DNA of 61,984 bases, taken from positions 1-61,984 of the forward strand of contig JAFRRF010000037.1 of NCBI GenBank assembly GCA_017428245.1, in the 5' to 3' direction. This document shows, one piece after another, positions 51,955 to 61,082 of the stretch. Both the position numbers and the translations under genes were made by a program. Position 1 is the stretch's first letter. Each line of letters opens with the position of its first letter. The notes beneath the pieces are model-generated. The model was given only the letters and a program-made list of their open reading frames with translations. It was not told the DNA's origin and searched no databases. Source of the DNA: Bacteroidales bacterium (GTDB lineage Bacteria > Bacteroidota > Bacteroidia > Bacteroidales > UBA932).

Positions 51955-54930
51955 TTATCCGACAGAGGGGAGTTTTGCGTAAATGCCTTCGACCGTCATA
52001 CCCATGCCGAAGAAGCCCATCGGGGAACCGCTCAGGCGTTCGATGACGGCAAAGTCGTCGAAGAAACGGATTTTGTAGGAGAAGCCCGTATCCGAATTGT
52101 CGTCCCAGAGATAGTTGTAGAACTCAAGCGTCTCGCTGGGGGAGTTGGTAAACTTGTCGGTCGCCATGTTGTGCGACGGAGCAGGGCCGCTGTTGCTGAT
52201 CTCAAACTGGTAGTCCTCCCAGTTTTCGCCGCAACGGGATACGTTGAGGGAGCCGTCACCCGTGTCGCCTCCCTTGTCACTGTACTCGTATAGGCCCACG
52301 ATATCATCGGCCTTGGCCTTGAAACTGTAAGTTTTCAGGTCTTTGCGGGTAGCGGTCACTGGAATCTTGATCTCATCCATTCCCTTGACGATCGTAGCCG
52401 TGCAGGGGTTTTCGGCGGTATCCATATAGATATGCCAGGGAATCGTACCGTCCTTCTCCAGGGCTACGATGTGCCAGCTGGTCGAATTCTTGTCCTTGTG
52501 GCCCACGATGCGCACCGGGTCGCCGTCGAGGAAGGCTTCGCCGCGGAAGACGCCGTTGTCGTTGGTCCAGAGCATACGCAGCTCGCTGTCGCCGTTCTTG
52601 CCTTCGAAGCCGTAGTTCTGCCCCTGGTCGTCGCCGTAGTAAGTGAAAGTGCGGTGCTGGGTGGCTACCGTGCCTTCGAAATCTTCCAGTTTGTCAGTCC
52701 AGAACAGGTCCGGGGTATATTGCATGCCGAGTGTCCGGTCGGTCCAGTTGCCGAACGAGTCGAATTCCGTGAGATGCTCGGATTTCTCTTCCTCCACCTG
52801 GCCGAATTGCTGGGTGCGGAAAGTAATGCTCTTCAGGCTCTCGCCGTCGGGCGCCATTTCCAGGTCGAGCGTTTTGGCCGGGCGTGTGCTTTTGCCGGTA
52901 AACAGTTCACAATGGGTCAGATAACCCTGTTTGTTGTAAACTCCTTCGTAGGAATACTCCTTGTCGTAATTGTAGTAATTGCGTTGGTGGCGGCAGCCGC
53001 CGGCATCGGTGAAAGTCGTGTCGCTGAAGGTCAGGCGCGTTCCGTTTTCGTCGGTTTCATAACGCCGGGAAGCGAATGCCAGGCTATCTTTGCCGATCTT
53101 TTCATACGTGACGGCTTTCTTGCCGAGGTTGACCCACTCCGTCTCATTGACCCGGTCCCAGCCGTCCACGTCGTAACGGTAAGTCTGGATGTCGTTGACC
53201 TTTCCGTCATAGGAGGAAGTGGATTTCACCAGGCGGTTCTGGTCGTCGAATTCGTAGACAATCGTGTAGGTGGAATTGTTGTAGTTGTTCTCGGTGTGCG
53301 ACATCGTCTGGTTGCCGGCCCCGTCGTAACGGAAGGTGGTCGTGGAACGGACCGTTCCGTCTCCATCCAGCCATTGATTCCGGGCCACGTGGCCGTCGGC
53401 CGTGTATTCCGTCAGCTGGATGTTGTAGATTTCATCGTCCGTGCCCCAGACTTCTTTCGTGTACCGGCCCTGGGCGTCCTTTTCCGACAGCGCCTCGTTC
53501 AGGCTGTCTCCTTCGTCTTCGAAGGGAGAGTACTCTTTCTGGGCGACCAGTTTCCCTTTCTCGTCGAACTGATACTCCTGGTAGTACGGTTCGCCTTCCC
53601 CGTAGAAAGTCGTCACGAAGATCGACTTCACGGGGCCTTTAAAAACCGTGGAGAGATCCTGGGCTACAGGATTCTCTCCACGGGGTGTTACGTTGTCGCT
53701 GTTCTTGCAGCCGGCGCTCAGGCCGAGTGCGAGCACGAGGATCAGGACAGCGGCTACATCAGAGATTTTTTTTTTTCGGGAACGGCTTATGAGCCAGAAA
53801 ACCAGCGCGGCTGCAACGACCAGCAGGACTATCGACAGTACCGGCCGGTGTGCGACCCAGGCCAGCGCGATGACGATGGCGCTCCAGACCAGGCCGACGA
53901 TCGTGGCAACCAGACCGACGCCGGTCCCGATGATCCGCTGGATGAACGGGACGACGGCGAAGACCGTACTGAGGAAGCCCAGCAGACCCTTGAAGCCGGC
54001 AATCACCAGAACGATGCCCAGCAGACGGAGCAGCCAGAGTATCGTCTTGTTGGCCGATTTCTGGTGTTCGATCATATTTTCGGCGCTCACAGTGCCCATT
54101 TCCACTTTCGAGAATTGCTTTCCGTTTTTGGCGATAAAGCTCTCGAAAGTGCCGTTCACCACTTTCTGCAGCAGGGAGATGGTCTTGGGCGATGTGACCT
54201 GGGTGAAGGTGATCCGGACGTCGCCGATATGCGGCGTGCTGGGATCCGACCCGATATAGACCTGGTCGCCCGAGACGGTTACGACGACTGTCGAATCCGA
54301 AACGTTGGCAAGCAGTTGTTTCTTCTGTGCTTCCGTCAGCGACGGATAGACGGGTTCTTCACCCGAGATGCGCGAAACGATGCCCGCGGTCAGTTTGTAG
54401 GCGCCGAAACTCACGTTCGTCGCAGCCTGGTCCTGGTCTTCGATCACTCGCCACACAAAGTTCTTGCCCTGATAGTCGGGATCCTTGAATTCGTTGGAAT
54501 TGACGGGATCGCTGCACCACGCGGGTTCGTAGGTGTAGGTGGTCGTCGTCTCGGTGCTTCCGCCGAGTTTGTCCTTGCTTTCAGAACTGCTCTGCTGCCG
54601 CCACTGATAATACTCGACCGTCCGGGCGATCTTCAGTGCGTTGACCGCGATGCCGAAGGCGGCGTCGCGCAGCGTATCGGCGGTCAATGCCACACCGGTG
54701 GCGTGGACGGCTTTGCCTTCGAATGCGGGATCGAGAGTCGTGATGTCCGAAAGTTCGACGTAGTTTTTCTGGAAGTCTTTCAGGGCATCGCTTGCCTTGA
54801 CGGCGCGTCCTTCATTCCACCAGAGAATCACCGTACCGGCGATGATGAGGATAATCCCCCCGATGATTCCCTGAAAGGAATTCTTGACCTTGCTGCCGTA
54901 GCTCTGCCGTGTTGTTTCCTGATAAGCCAT
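51955..54930 (-). CDS. TMEM43-like membrane protein fused to a lipoprotein-like domain with YD-type repeats
   Basis: A 991-residue protein in two parts. Residues about 1-385 match the TMEM43 family: an N-terminal membrane helix (GIIGGIILIIAGTVILWWNEGRAVK), a soluble beta-rich region, and three helices at about 295-385. The second part begins right after KKK at about residue 387 and looks like a free-standing lipoprotein: helix VAAVLILVLALGLSAGC, then a long domain with YD/RHS-like short repeats (YQFDEKGKLV, YEFDDQNRLV, TEFDSFGNW). The junction coincides with an 11-base A tract (53766-53776). A change of one base stops translation within a few codons, so the fusion may be phase- or slippage-controlled, or an assembly error. 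Confidence 0.75.
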   Translation of the reverse strand: MAYQETTRQSYGSKVKNSFQGIIGGIILIIAGTVILWWNEGRAVKASDALKDFQKNYVELSDITTLDPAFEGKAVHATGVALTADTLRDAAFGIAVNALKIARTVEYYQWRQQSSSESKDKLGGSTETTTTYTYEPAWCSDPVNSNEFKDPDYQGKNFVWRVIEDQDQAATNVSFGAYKLTAGIVSRISGEEPVYPSLTEAQKKQLLANVSDSTVVVTVSGDQVYIGSDPSTPHIGDVRITFTQVTSPKTISLLQKVVNGTFESFIAKNGKQFSKVEMGTVSAENMIEHQKSANKTILWLLRLLGIVLVIAGFKGLLGFLSTVFAVVPFIQRIIGTGVGLVATIVGLVWSAIVIALAWVAHRPVLSIVLLVVAAALVFWLISRSRKKKISDVAAVLILVLALGLSAGCKNSDNVTPRGENPVAQDLSTVFKGPVKSIFVTTFYGEGEPYYQEYQFDEKGKLVAQKEYSPFEDEGDSLNEALSEKDAQGRYTKEVWGTDDEIYNIQLTEYTADGHVARNQWLDGDGTVRSTTTFRYDGAGNQTMSHTENNYNNSTYTIVYEFDDQNRLVKSTSSYDGKVNDIQTYRYDVDGWDRVNETEWVNLGKKAVTYEKIGKDSLAFASRRYETDENGTRLTFSDTTFTDAGGCRHQRNYYNYDKEYSYEGVYNKQGYLTHCELFTGKSTRPAKTLDLEMAPDGESLKSITFRTQQFGQVEEEKSEHLTEFDSFGNWTDRTLGMQYTPDLFWTDKLEDFEGTVATQHRTFTYYGDDQGQNYGFEGKNGDSELRMLWTNDNGVFRGEAFLDGDPVRIVGHKDKNSTSWHIVALEKDGTIPWHIYMDTAENPCTATIVKGMDEIKIPVTATRKDLKTYSFKAKADDIVGLYEYSDKGGDTGDGSLNVSRCGENWEDYQFEISNSGPAPSHNMATDKFTNSPSETLEFYNYLWDDNSDTGFSYKIRFFDDFAVIERLSGSPMGFFGMGMTVEGIYAKLPSVG

Positions 54931-54961
54931 TGTTGTTTAGGTTTTTTCGGGAATCCTACTG

Positions 54962-55648
54962 CTAGTTGAGCGTACCGGCTTCGGCCTGCTGGATCATATT
55001 CTCGTTTGCGGTGATGAAAATCTCGACGCGGCGGTTCTGCAGACGGCCTTCCTTGGTGCTGTTGTCAGCGACCGGCTCGAGGAACGAACGGCCTTCGACA
55101 GCCATGTGGTTCTTGACACCGATGTTCTTGAGATAGGTGGCAACGGACTTGGCCCGGTCGATGGAGAGCTGCTGGTTGTACTCGGCGGTACCGGTGTTGT
55201 CGGTGTGGCCGAGGATGGTCAGGTCGGTCTCCGGCAGGTCGGCCAGGTTGGCGGCGAACTTCTTGAGGGCTGCCTTGGAGGTTTCGTTGAGCGTGGAGCT
55301 GCTGGTGTTGAAGAGGATACCGCTTTCGAGCGTAACCTTGATGGCCGTCAGGTCATTGGCGTCGGTCACGGTCTCGACGTTGGCGTTTTCCATCGCGGCT
55401 GCCAGTTCGGCGGCCTTCTTGTCCATCTTGTTGCCGATCAGGGCACCGACGCCGGCGCCGACAGCCGTACCGATGGCTGCACCGATAGCCGCACCCTTGG
55501 CGTCCTTGCCGATCAGAGCGCCGATGCCGGCGCCGGCTGCTGCACCGGAGCCGCCGCCGATGGCGGTTCCCTTGGCGAGGTTGGACATGTTGCCGCAACC
55601 CGACAAAATGAGGGCGGCACAAATCAGAGAGGAAAGGATCTTTTTCAT
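54962..55648 (-). CDS. OmpA-family lipoprotein with glycine-zipper domain
   Basis: A 228-residue lipoprotein (lipobox LSGC, Cys18). A glycine/alanine-rich glycine-zipper region (about 25-75, IGALIGKDAKGAAIGAAIGTAVGAGVGALIG) could insert in a membrane, followed by an OmpA-like peptidoglycan-binding domain (about 105-215) with ILGHTDNTGTAEYNQQLSIDRAKSVATYL and NRRVEIFI. It should tether the outer membrane to the cell wall. Its -7 box lies about 48 bases upstream, and TMEM43 follows after 31 bases. Confidence 0.93.
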   Translation of the reverse strand: MKKILSSLICAALILSGCGNMSNLAKGTAIGGGSGAAAGAGIGALIGKDAKGAAIGAAIGTAVGAGVGALIGNKMDKKAAELAAAMENANVETVTDANDLTAIKVTLESGILFNTSSSTLNETSKAALKKFAANLADLPETDLTILGHTDNTGTAEYNQQLSIDRAKSVATYLKNIGVKNHMAVEGRSFLEPVADNSTKEGRLQNRRVEIFITANENMIQQAEAGTLN

Positions 55649-55695
55649 ACTCTTTTTTTTATGGTTAATAGATTGATTTTACTTTGTGTAACATA

Positions 55696-55703
55696 CAAAG
55701 TTA
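55696..55703 (-). promoter_or_regulatory. Promoter -7 box of the OmpA-family gene
   Basis: TAACTTTG on the minus strand, a TAnnTTTG match, ending 47 bases before the ATG at 55648. Confidence 0.55.
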
Positions 55704-55726
55704 AAAAAAAGAAAAACACGTGGCAT

Positions 55727-55760
55727 AAAAAAACAAAAAAAGTGCCGGGCGGCACTTTTA
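55727..55760 (-). terminator. Rho-independent terminator of the lon-ung operon
   Basis: On the minus strand, AAGTGCC/GGCACTT inverted repeat with a GCCC loop (about 55739-55758) is followed by a long T tract (read as A's on the plus strand, 55733-55741, and more after one C). It begins at the ung stop codon. Confidence 0.8.
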
Positions 55761-56426
55761 TCTTGTCCAGTCGATGGGTGAAAGCCCTTCCGAGACGAGG
55801 ATGCTGTTGGTTTTTGAAAAATGCCGGCATCCGAAAAAAGCGCCCCGGGCCAGCGGAGACGGGTGTGCCGCCTCCAGCACGGTGTGCCGCGACGTGTCGA
55901 TCAGATCCCGTTTCGAACGGGCAAAATTTCCCCAGAGCAGGAATACAAGGCCCTCCCGTTGCGCCGACAGCGTCCGGATCACCGCATCGGTGAACTCCGC
56001 CCAGCCGATCCGGCTATGGGAAGTGGGCTGGCCGGCACGGACCGTCAGCACGGCATTGAGCAGAAACACTCCCTGCTCCGCCCATCCCCGCAGCGACCCG
56101 TCCTTGTGCAGGGTCACGCCCAGGTCTGACTCGATCTCCTTGTAGATGTTGACCAGGGAGGGCGGCAGCGGCATCCCGTGCGGCACGGAGAAGGATAGGC
56201 CTTCGGCCTGTCCGGGACCGTGATAGGGATCCTGGCCGATGATGACGACTTTCACAGCGTCGAAGGGCGTCAGGTTGAACGCATTGAAGATCAGCGGACC
56301 CGGGGGATAGATCGTGCGGCCTTCCCGCTTCTCCCGATGCAACTGTCCGGCCAGTGCTTCAAAATAGGGCTTTTCGAATTCGGGCGCCAGAACGCGCTTC
56401 CAGCTTTCTTCAATCGTGACGTTCAT
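55758..56426 (-). CDS. ung: Uracil-DNA glycosylase
   Basis: A 222-residue family 1 uracil-DNA glycosylase that removes uracil from DNA to start base-excision repair. The catalytic water-activating loop GQDPYHG (Asp66), PPSLVNIYKEIESD, LLNAVLTVRAGQPTSHSRIGW and the HPSPLA minor-groove loop are all intact. The start at 56426 is chosen by family N-terminus; the longer frame to 56471 runs into lon. It lies 4 bases after the lon stop, giving a lon-ung operon. Confidence 0.96.
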   Translation of the reverse strand: MNVTIEESWKRVLAPEFEKPYFEALAGQLHREKREGRTIYPPGPLIFNAFNLTPFDAVKVVIIGQDPYHGPGQAEGLSFSVPHGMPLPPSLVNIYKEIESDLGVTLHKDGSLRGWAEQGVFLLNAVLTVRAGQPTSHSRIGWAEFTDAVIRTLSAQREGLVFLLWGNFARSKRDLIDTSRHTVLEAAHPSPLARGAFFGCRHFSKTNSILVSEGLSPIDWTR

Positions 56427-56430
56427 AAGC

Positions 56431-58857
56431 TTATTCCGTGTCGGCAAAAACGAAGGAAAGAACTTCTTCAATGTTTTCTACATAGTGGAAGTCAAGTCCT
56501 TCAACATAGAGTTGCTTGATGTCGCGGACATCCTTCTCATTCTCTTTCGAAAGGACGATCGTCTTGACGCCGGCCCGCTTGGCGGCGAGAATCTTCTCCT
56601 TGATGCCACCGACCGGAAGCACTTTTCCGCGCAGGGTGATTTCTCCGGTCATCGCGATATGGCTGCGGACGGCCTTCCCCCGGAGGGCGGAAGCCATCGC
56701 GCTGACCATCGTGATGCCGGCAGACGGGCCGTCTTTCGGGATGGCGCCTTCCGGGACGTGGATGTGCAGGTCTTTCTTGGCCAGATCCTTTGCCGTGATG
56801 CCGGCCAACTGGGGATGTGCCTTGATATACTGGTAGGCGATGGTCACGGATTCCTTCATCACGTCGCCCAGATTGCCGGTGGTCGAGAGAAGGCCTTTCC
56901 CTTCGCTTGGACTGCATTCGACGAAAAGGATTTCGCCGCCCATCTGGGTCCAGGCGAGTCCGGTCACCACGCCGGGGGCTTCGTTGCCTTCCTGGATATC
57001 GTGGAAATTGGTCGGCAGGCCGAGGTATTCTTTTACCTCGTCGGGACCGATGGTCTGCGGCAAGGACTCTTCCAGTGCGATTTTCTTGGCCGTGATTCGC
57101 GCCACCTTGGCGATCTGCTTGTCGAGTCCGCGCACACCGGATTCCCGGGTGTACTGGTCGATGATCGTCTCGACGGCCTCTCGGCTGAGCTGGAAATCCT
57201 TCTCCTCCAGGCCGTGTGCTTTCTGCTGTTTCGGGATCAGGTAACCCTGGGCGATAGCCACCTTCTCCTCGGCCAGATAACCCGATACGTTGATCATTTC
57301 CATACGGTCCTTCAATGCGGGGTGGATGCCGCTGATATCGTTGGCCGTGGTGATGAACAACACTTTCGACAGGTCGTAGTCGATGTCGAGGTAGTTGTCG
57401 TGGAAAGTGGTGTTCTGTTCGGGGTCCAATGCCTCGAGGAGGGCGGACGCGGGATCTCCGTGGAAATCTTCCGTCACCTTGTCGATTTCGTCGAGCACGA
57501 TGACCGGATTGGACGTGCCGGCCCGCTTGATGGTCTGGATGATACGTCCCGGCATCGCGCCGATGTAGGTTTTGCGGTGTCCGCGGATTTCCGATTCATC
57601 GTGCAGGCCGCCGAGCGAGATGCGTCCATACTGCCGGCCGAGGGCCCGTGCGATCGATTTGCCGAGTGAGGTCTTACCCACGCCCGGAGGACCGTAGAGG
57701 CACAGGATCGGGGATTTCATGTCGCCCTTGAGCTTAAGGACTGCCAGATATTCTATGATGCGTTCCTTGACTTTCTCCAGGCCGAAGTGGTCTTCGTCGA
57801 GCACCCGCTGGGCGTTCTTCATGTCAAGGTTGTCGGTGGAGACTTCGTCCCACGGCAGTTCGAGCAGGAAGTCGACATAGGCGTACTGCACATTGTAGTC
57901 GGCCGAATTGGGATTGGTATGCTCGAGCTTCCGGACCTCTTTTTCGAAAATCTCGGCCACTTTGGCCGACCATTTCTTCTCTTTCGCCCGTGCACGGAAA
58001 GCGGAAATGTCTTCTTCCTCCGAATTGATGCCCAACTCTTCCTGGATGGTCTTGAGCTGGTTGTTGAGGTAGTATTCGCGCTGCTGCTGGTCGATTTCCG
58101 ACTTGACCTTCTTCTGGATATCGTCTTTGATCTTGAGCAGGTCGATATGCTTGTTGAGGAGTTCCAGCAGTTTGAGCGCACGGTCGTGAAGGTCGTCGAT
58201 CTCGAGCAGTGCGACCTTGTCGGTAGGAGGGTCGATTTCTGCGCTTGAGGCGATGAAATTGACCGTAAAGTCATAGCCCTCGATGTTCTTGATGGCATAT
58301 CCCGCTTCCTGCGGAATATGGGGCGACAGTTTGACGATCTGGATAGCCGCATCCTTGATGGAACTTGTCAGTGCATCCATGTCATCATCGCCGGGTGCCG
58401 GGATGATCTCCCTGCGCCAGGATACTTCCGCCATCATATAAGGGGCGGTGATGTTGATCTGCCGTATGTTGAAGCGCCGCACGCCCTGGATGATGGCCGT
58501 GATGGTATTGTCGGGCATCTCGATGGTCTTGACGATGCGGCCGAGCGTACCGATTCCGTAGATGTCTTCCGGGGTGGGGTCTTCCACTTTCGCGTCGAGC
58601 TGCGTGACGGCGCCCAGCAGTTTCCCGGCACGGAAAACATCGTTGATCAGCTGGATGGATTTGGGCCGTCCCACCGTGACGGGGATGACCGTATTGGGAA
58701 ACAGGATGGCGTTGCGGAGCGGCAGGATGGGCAGTACGGAGGGGAGGTCCGCTTCCCGCAGATCTCCGCCGGGGTTCTCCAGGTTCATTACCGGAATGAT
58801 GTTCACTTCACTCCCGGATCCTCCGAAAATCTTCTGTAAAATATCGTTGTTATTCAT
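56431..58857 (-). CDS. lon: ATP-dependent protease La (Lon)
   Basis: An 808-residue Lon protease. The N-terminal substrate domain (about 40-240), the AAA+ ATPase with Walker A GPPGVGKTS and Walker B VIVLDEIDK, and the C-terminal protease domain with catalytic Ser712 in PKDGPSAG and Lys755 in GGIKEKI are complete. Lon degrades damaged and some regulatory proteins in the cytoplasm. The upstream promoter has no clear TAnnTTTG box, so it may use a stress-type promoter (inference). Confidence 0.97.
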   Translation of the reverse strand: MNNNDILQKIFGGSGSEVNIIPVMNLENPGGDLREADLPSVLPILPLRNAILFPNTVIPVTVGRPKSIQLINDVFRAGKLLGAVTQLDAKVEDPTPEDIYGIGTLGRIVKTIEMPDNTITAIIQGVRRFNIRQINITAPYMMAEVSWRREIIPAPGDDDMDALTSSIKDAAIQIVKLSPHIPQEAGYAIKNIEGYDFTVNFIASSAEIDPPTDKVALLEIDDLHDRALKLLELLNKHIDLLKIKDDIQKKVKSEIDQQQREYYLNNQLKTIQEELGINSEEEDISAFRARAKEKKWSAKVAEIFEKEVRKLEHTNPNSADYNVQYAYVDFLLELPWDEVSTDNLDMKNAQRVLDEDHFGLEKVKERIIEYLAVLKLKGDMKSPILCLYGPPGVGKTSLGKSIARALGRQYGRISLGGLHDESEIRGHRKTYIGAMPGRIIQTIKRAGTSNPVIVLDEIDKVTEDFHGDPASALLEALDPEQNTTFHDNYLDIDYDLSKVLFITTANDISGIHPALKDRMEMINVSGYLAEEKVAIAQGYLIPKQQKAHGLEEKDFQLSREAVETIIDQYTRESGVRGLDKQIAKVARITAKKIALEESLPQTIGPDEVKEYLGLPTNFHDIQEGNEAPGVVTGLAWTQMGGEILFVECSPSEGKGLLSTTGNLGDVMKESVTIAYQYIKAHPQLAGITAKDLAKKDLHIHVPEGAIPKDGPSAGITMVSAMASALRGKAVRSHIAMTGEITLRGKVLPVGGIKEKILAAKRAGVKTIVLSKENEKDVRDIKQLYVEGLDFHYVENIEEVLSFVFADTE

Positions 58858-58957
58858 AATGTCGTGTCAAAATGTCAGTTTTGGGGCGAAAAAGCGCCGG
58901 CAGGGTAAATTGTCAATAGTTATGCCAAACAAAAAACGAAAAAAAAAGGCAGTAGTT

Positions 58958-58988
58958 TTTGATAATTAAAAAAATACACCTATTTTTG
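58958..58988 (+). promoter_or_regulatory. Promoter of the HU gene
   Basis: Textbook Bacteroidota promoter: -33 TTTG (58958-58961), 19-base spacer, -7 TATTTTTG (58981-58988). ATG at 59032 leaves a leader of about 40 bases. Confidence 0.8.
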
Positions 58989-59031
58989 CAACCCTCAAAA
59001 CGAGATATGATTTATAAAATAATTAATTGTT

Positions 59032-59325
59032 ATGACAAAGGCTGAAATTGTAAATGAAATCGCCAAGAGCACCGGAATCGAACGGATCAAGGTGCAGAGT
59101 GTAGTGGAAGGCTTCATGGAAAGCGTTAAGAATTCATTGTCTGAAGGTGAGAATGTTTATCTCCGCGGCTTCGGCAGCTTCACGGTGAAGACCCGTGCGA
59201 AGAAGACCGCCCGCAACATCTCCAAGAATACGACGATCGTGATTCCTGCCCACAACATCCCTGCATTCAAGCCGGCCAAGACCTTTATCGCGAAAGTGAG
59301 CAAGGAGAACGAAGAAACCCTTTAA
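59032..59325 (+). CDS. HU-family DNA-binding protein
   Basis: A 97-residue HU/IHF-type nucleoid protein. MTKAEIVNEIAKSTGI starts the helical dimer part; the DNA-binding beta arm includes LRGFGSFTVKTRAKKTARN and ends IPAHNIPAFKPAKTF. It bends and compacts DNA as a dimer. It is followed after 12 bases by a tiny basic protein gene, a common order in Bacteroidota. Confidence 0.95.
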   Translation: MTKAEIVNEIAKSTGIERIKVQSVVEGFMESVKNSLSEGENVYLRGFGSFTVKTRAKKTARNISKNTTIVIPAHNIPAFKPAKTFIAKVSKENEETL

Positions 59326-59337
59326 AAATTAATAGCT

Positions 59338-59427
59338 ATGCCTAACGGAAAGAAGCACAAGAGACACAAGATGGCTACGCACAAGCGTAAGAAACGCCTG
59401 CGTAAGAACAGACATAAGAAGAAATAG
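59338..59427 (+). CDS. 29-residue bS22/COX24-like basic protein
   Basis: A short frame (ATG at 59338, TAG at 59425-59427) encoding 29 residues, about 65% Lys, Arg or His (starting MPNGKKHKRHKMATHKR). The spacing of KM, KKRLRK and NRHKK resembles the AURKAIP1/COX24 motif of the small ribosomal protein bS22, so it may be a ribosome-bound peptide. It sits 12 bases after HU and before a strong hairpin, so is probably expressed with HU. The family assignment is by motif resemblance only. Confidence 0.75.
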   Translation: MPNGKKHKRHKMATHKRKKRLRKNRHKKK

Positions 59428-59454
59428 GGTTGTCTCCGGTATTCTATTACACAT

Positions 59455-59492
59455 TAATCTAAAGCAGCCAGCGCGCTGCTTTAGATTATTTT
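59455..59492 (+). terminator. Strong hairpin, terminator of HU operon or RNase G leader element
   Basis: A perfect 14-bp inverted repeat, TAATCTAAAGCAGC (59455-59468) and GCTGCTTTAGATTA (59475-59488), with a 6-base loop and followed by TTTT. It fits a rho-independent terminator for the HU unit, but it lies only 17 bases before the RNase G/E start, so it could also act in that gene's leader. Confidence 0.75.
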
Positions 59493-59505
59493 CGTTTATA
59501 CCAGT

Positions 59506-61053
59506 ATGGACAAAGATCTGATTATTGATGTAGGACAGTCTGAGATCTCCATTGCGCTGTTGGAGAACAAACGTCTGATCGAACTTAACCGGGAGAAGAC
59601 GGAAGGCCGTGGCTACAGTGTGGGAGATGTCTATCTAGGACGGGTCAAAAAAATCCTGCCTTCACTCAATGCCGCGTTCGTCGATATCGGTGACGAGAAA
59701 GACGCGTTCGTGCATTATCTCGACCTGGGGCTCAATTTCAAGGCCTTCGACAGTTTTGTCCGTGGAATCAATCCCAACAGCGACTTCACGCAACTCTACC
59801 GGAACACCCGGATTAACGACATCCTGGAGAAAGAGGGCAAGATCGAGCGTTTCCTTTCGCCCGGCCAGCCCATTGCAGTCCAGATCGTCAAGGAACCCAT
59901 TTCGACCAAAGGTTCGCGCCTGACGGCCGAGATTTCCATTGCCGGCCGGAACCTCGTCCTTCTGCCGTTTGCCGACAAGGTCAGCATTTCGCAGAAGATT
60001 TCATCGCGGGAAGAGAAAAAGCGTCTGGAGCGGCTGGTCTACAGTATCCTCCCGCCGAATTACGGCGTAATCATCCGGACGGCGGCCGAGGGCAAGCGGG
60101 CGGCCGTGCTCGATGCAGAGCTCAAGAGCCTGATCAAGAAATGGGAAGACTCCTGGCCCAAACTTGCCAAGAATAAAGGCGTGCAGCTGCTCTTTACCGA
60201 GAACAGCCGTACCACCACCATCCTGCGCGACCTGCTCAACGACTCGTTTACCAATATCTATGTCAACGACGAGGCCGTTTACAAGGAGGTTGACGACTAT
60301 GTTACGATGATCTCTCCGGAGCAGGAGAAGATCGTCAAATTGTATAAGGGACACGAGCCCATTCTCGACCATTTCGAGGTGAGCCGCCAGATCAAGGGAT
60401 CTTTCGGAAAGATCGTCTCGATCAAGTCGGGCGCTTATCTCGTGATCGAACATACGGAAGCTTTGCACGTGATCGATGTCAACAGCGGCATCCGTGCCAA
60501 GCAGAAAGACCAGGAAAATAACGCGTTCGAAGTCAACAAGAACGCGGCGGAAGAAATTGCCCGTCAGCTTCGGCTCCGGGATATGGGCGGTATCGTCATC
60601 ATCGATTTCATCGATATGGACGACAGCAACCATCGGCTGCAGTTGTATAAGTATATGCAGGACCTGATGGCGGGCGACCGCGCCAAACATACCGTGCTTC
60701 CCCTTACGAAGTTCGGCCTGATGCAAATCACCCGTCAGCGGGTCCGTCCCGCTACGGAAATCAATACGACTGAGGTCTGCCCGACCTGTAACGGAACGGG
60801 CAAGGTGGGACCGACCATCCTGTTCGACGAAGCGGTTGAGCGTCAGCTCGCCTATTATACGAAAGAACGCGGTTTACGCGATTTCCTGCTTAAGGTGAGT
60901 CCGATTTTCGAGGCCTACCTGACCCGGGGCTTCAACAGCATCCGGCGGAAATGGTGCCGTAAGTATAGCTGCAAGATCAAGATCGTGGGTGACTCCGATT
61001 ATTCGATCCTGCAGGCGACCTGGTGCCGTCCGGACGGGGAACCGGTCGAATAG
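59506..61053 (+). CDS. rng: Ribonuclease G/E family protein
   Basis: A 515-residue endoribonuclease of the Rne/Rng family, length as for RNase G. The S1-like RNA-binding domain (about 38-125: VGDVYLGRVKKILPSLNAAFVDIG), the DNase I-like catalytic part with LHVIDVNSG and GGIVIIDFIDMDD (metal-binding Asp), and the zinc-link CPTCNGTGKV are present. It processes 16S rRNA 5' ends and mRNAs in other bacteria, which fits its place just upstream of an rRNA operon. Confidence 0.95.
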   Translation: MDKDLIIDVGQSEISIALLENKRLIELNREKTEGRGYSVGDVYLGRVKKILPSLNAAFVDIGDEKDAFVHYLDLGLNFKAFDSFVRGINPNSDFTQLYRNTRINDILEKEGKIERFLSPGQPIAVQIVKEPISTKGSRLTAEISIAGRNLVLLPFADKVSISQKISSREEKKRLERLVYSILPPNYGVIIRTAAEGKRAAVLDAELKSLIKKWEDSWPKLAKNKGVQLLFTENSRTTTILRDLLNDSFTNIYVNDEAVYKEVDDYVTMISPEQEKIVKLYKGHEPILDHFEVSRQIKGSFGKIVSIKSGAYLVIEHTEALHVIDVNSGIRAKQKDQENNAFEVNKNAAEEIARQLRLRDMGGIVIIDFIDMDDSNHRLQLYKYMQDLMAGDRAKHTVLPLTKFGLMQITRQRVRPATEINTTEVCPTCNGTGKVGPTILFDEAVERQLAYYTKERGLRDFLLKVSPIFEAYLTRGFNSIRRKWCRKYSCKIKIVGDSDYSILQATWCRPDGEPVE

Positions 61054-61082
61054 CGGCGACAATATATGTATATATATAAGGT

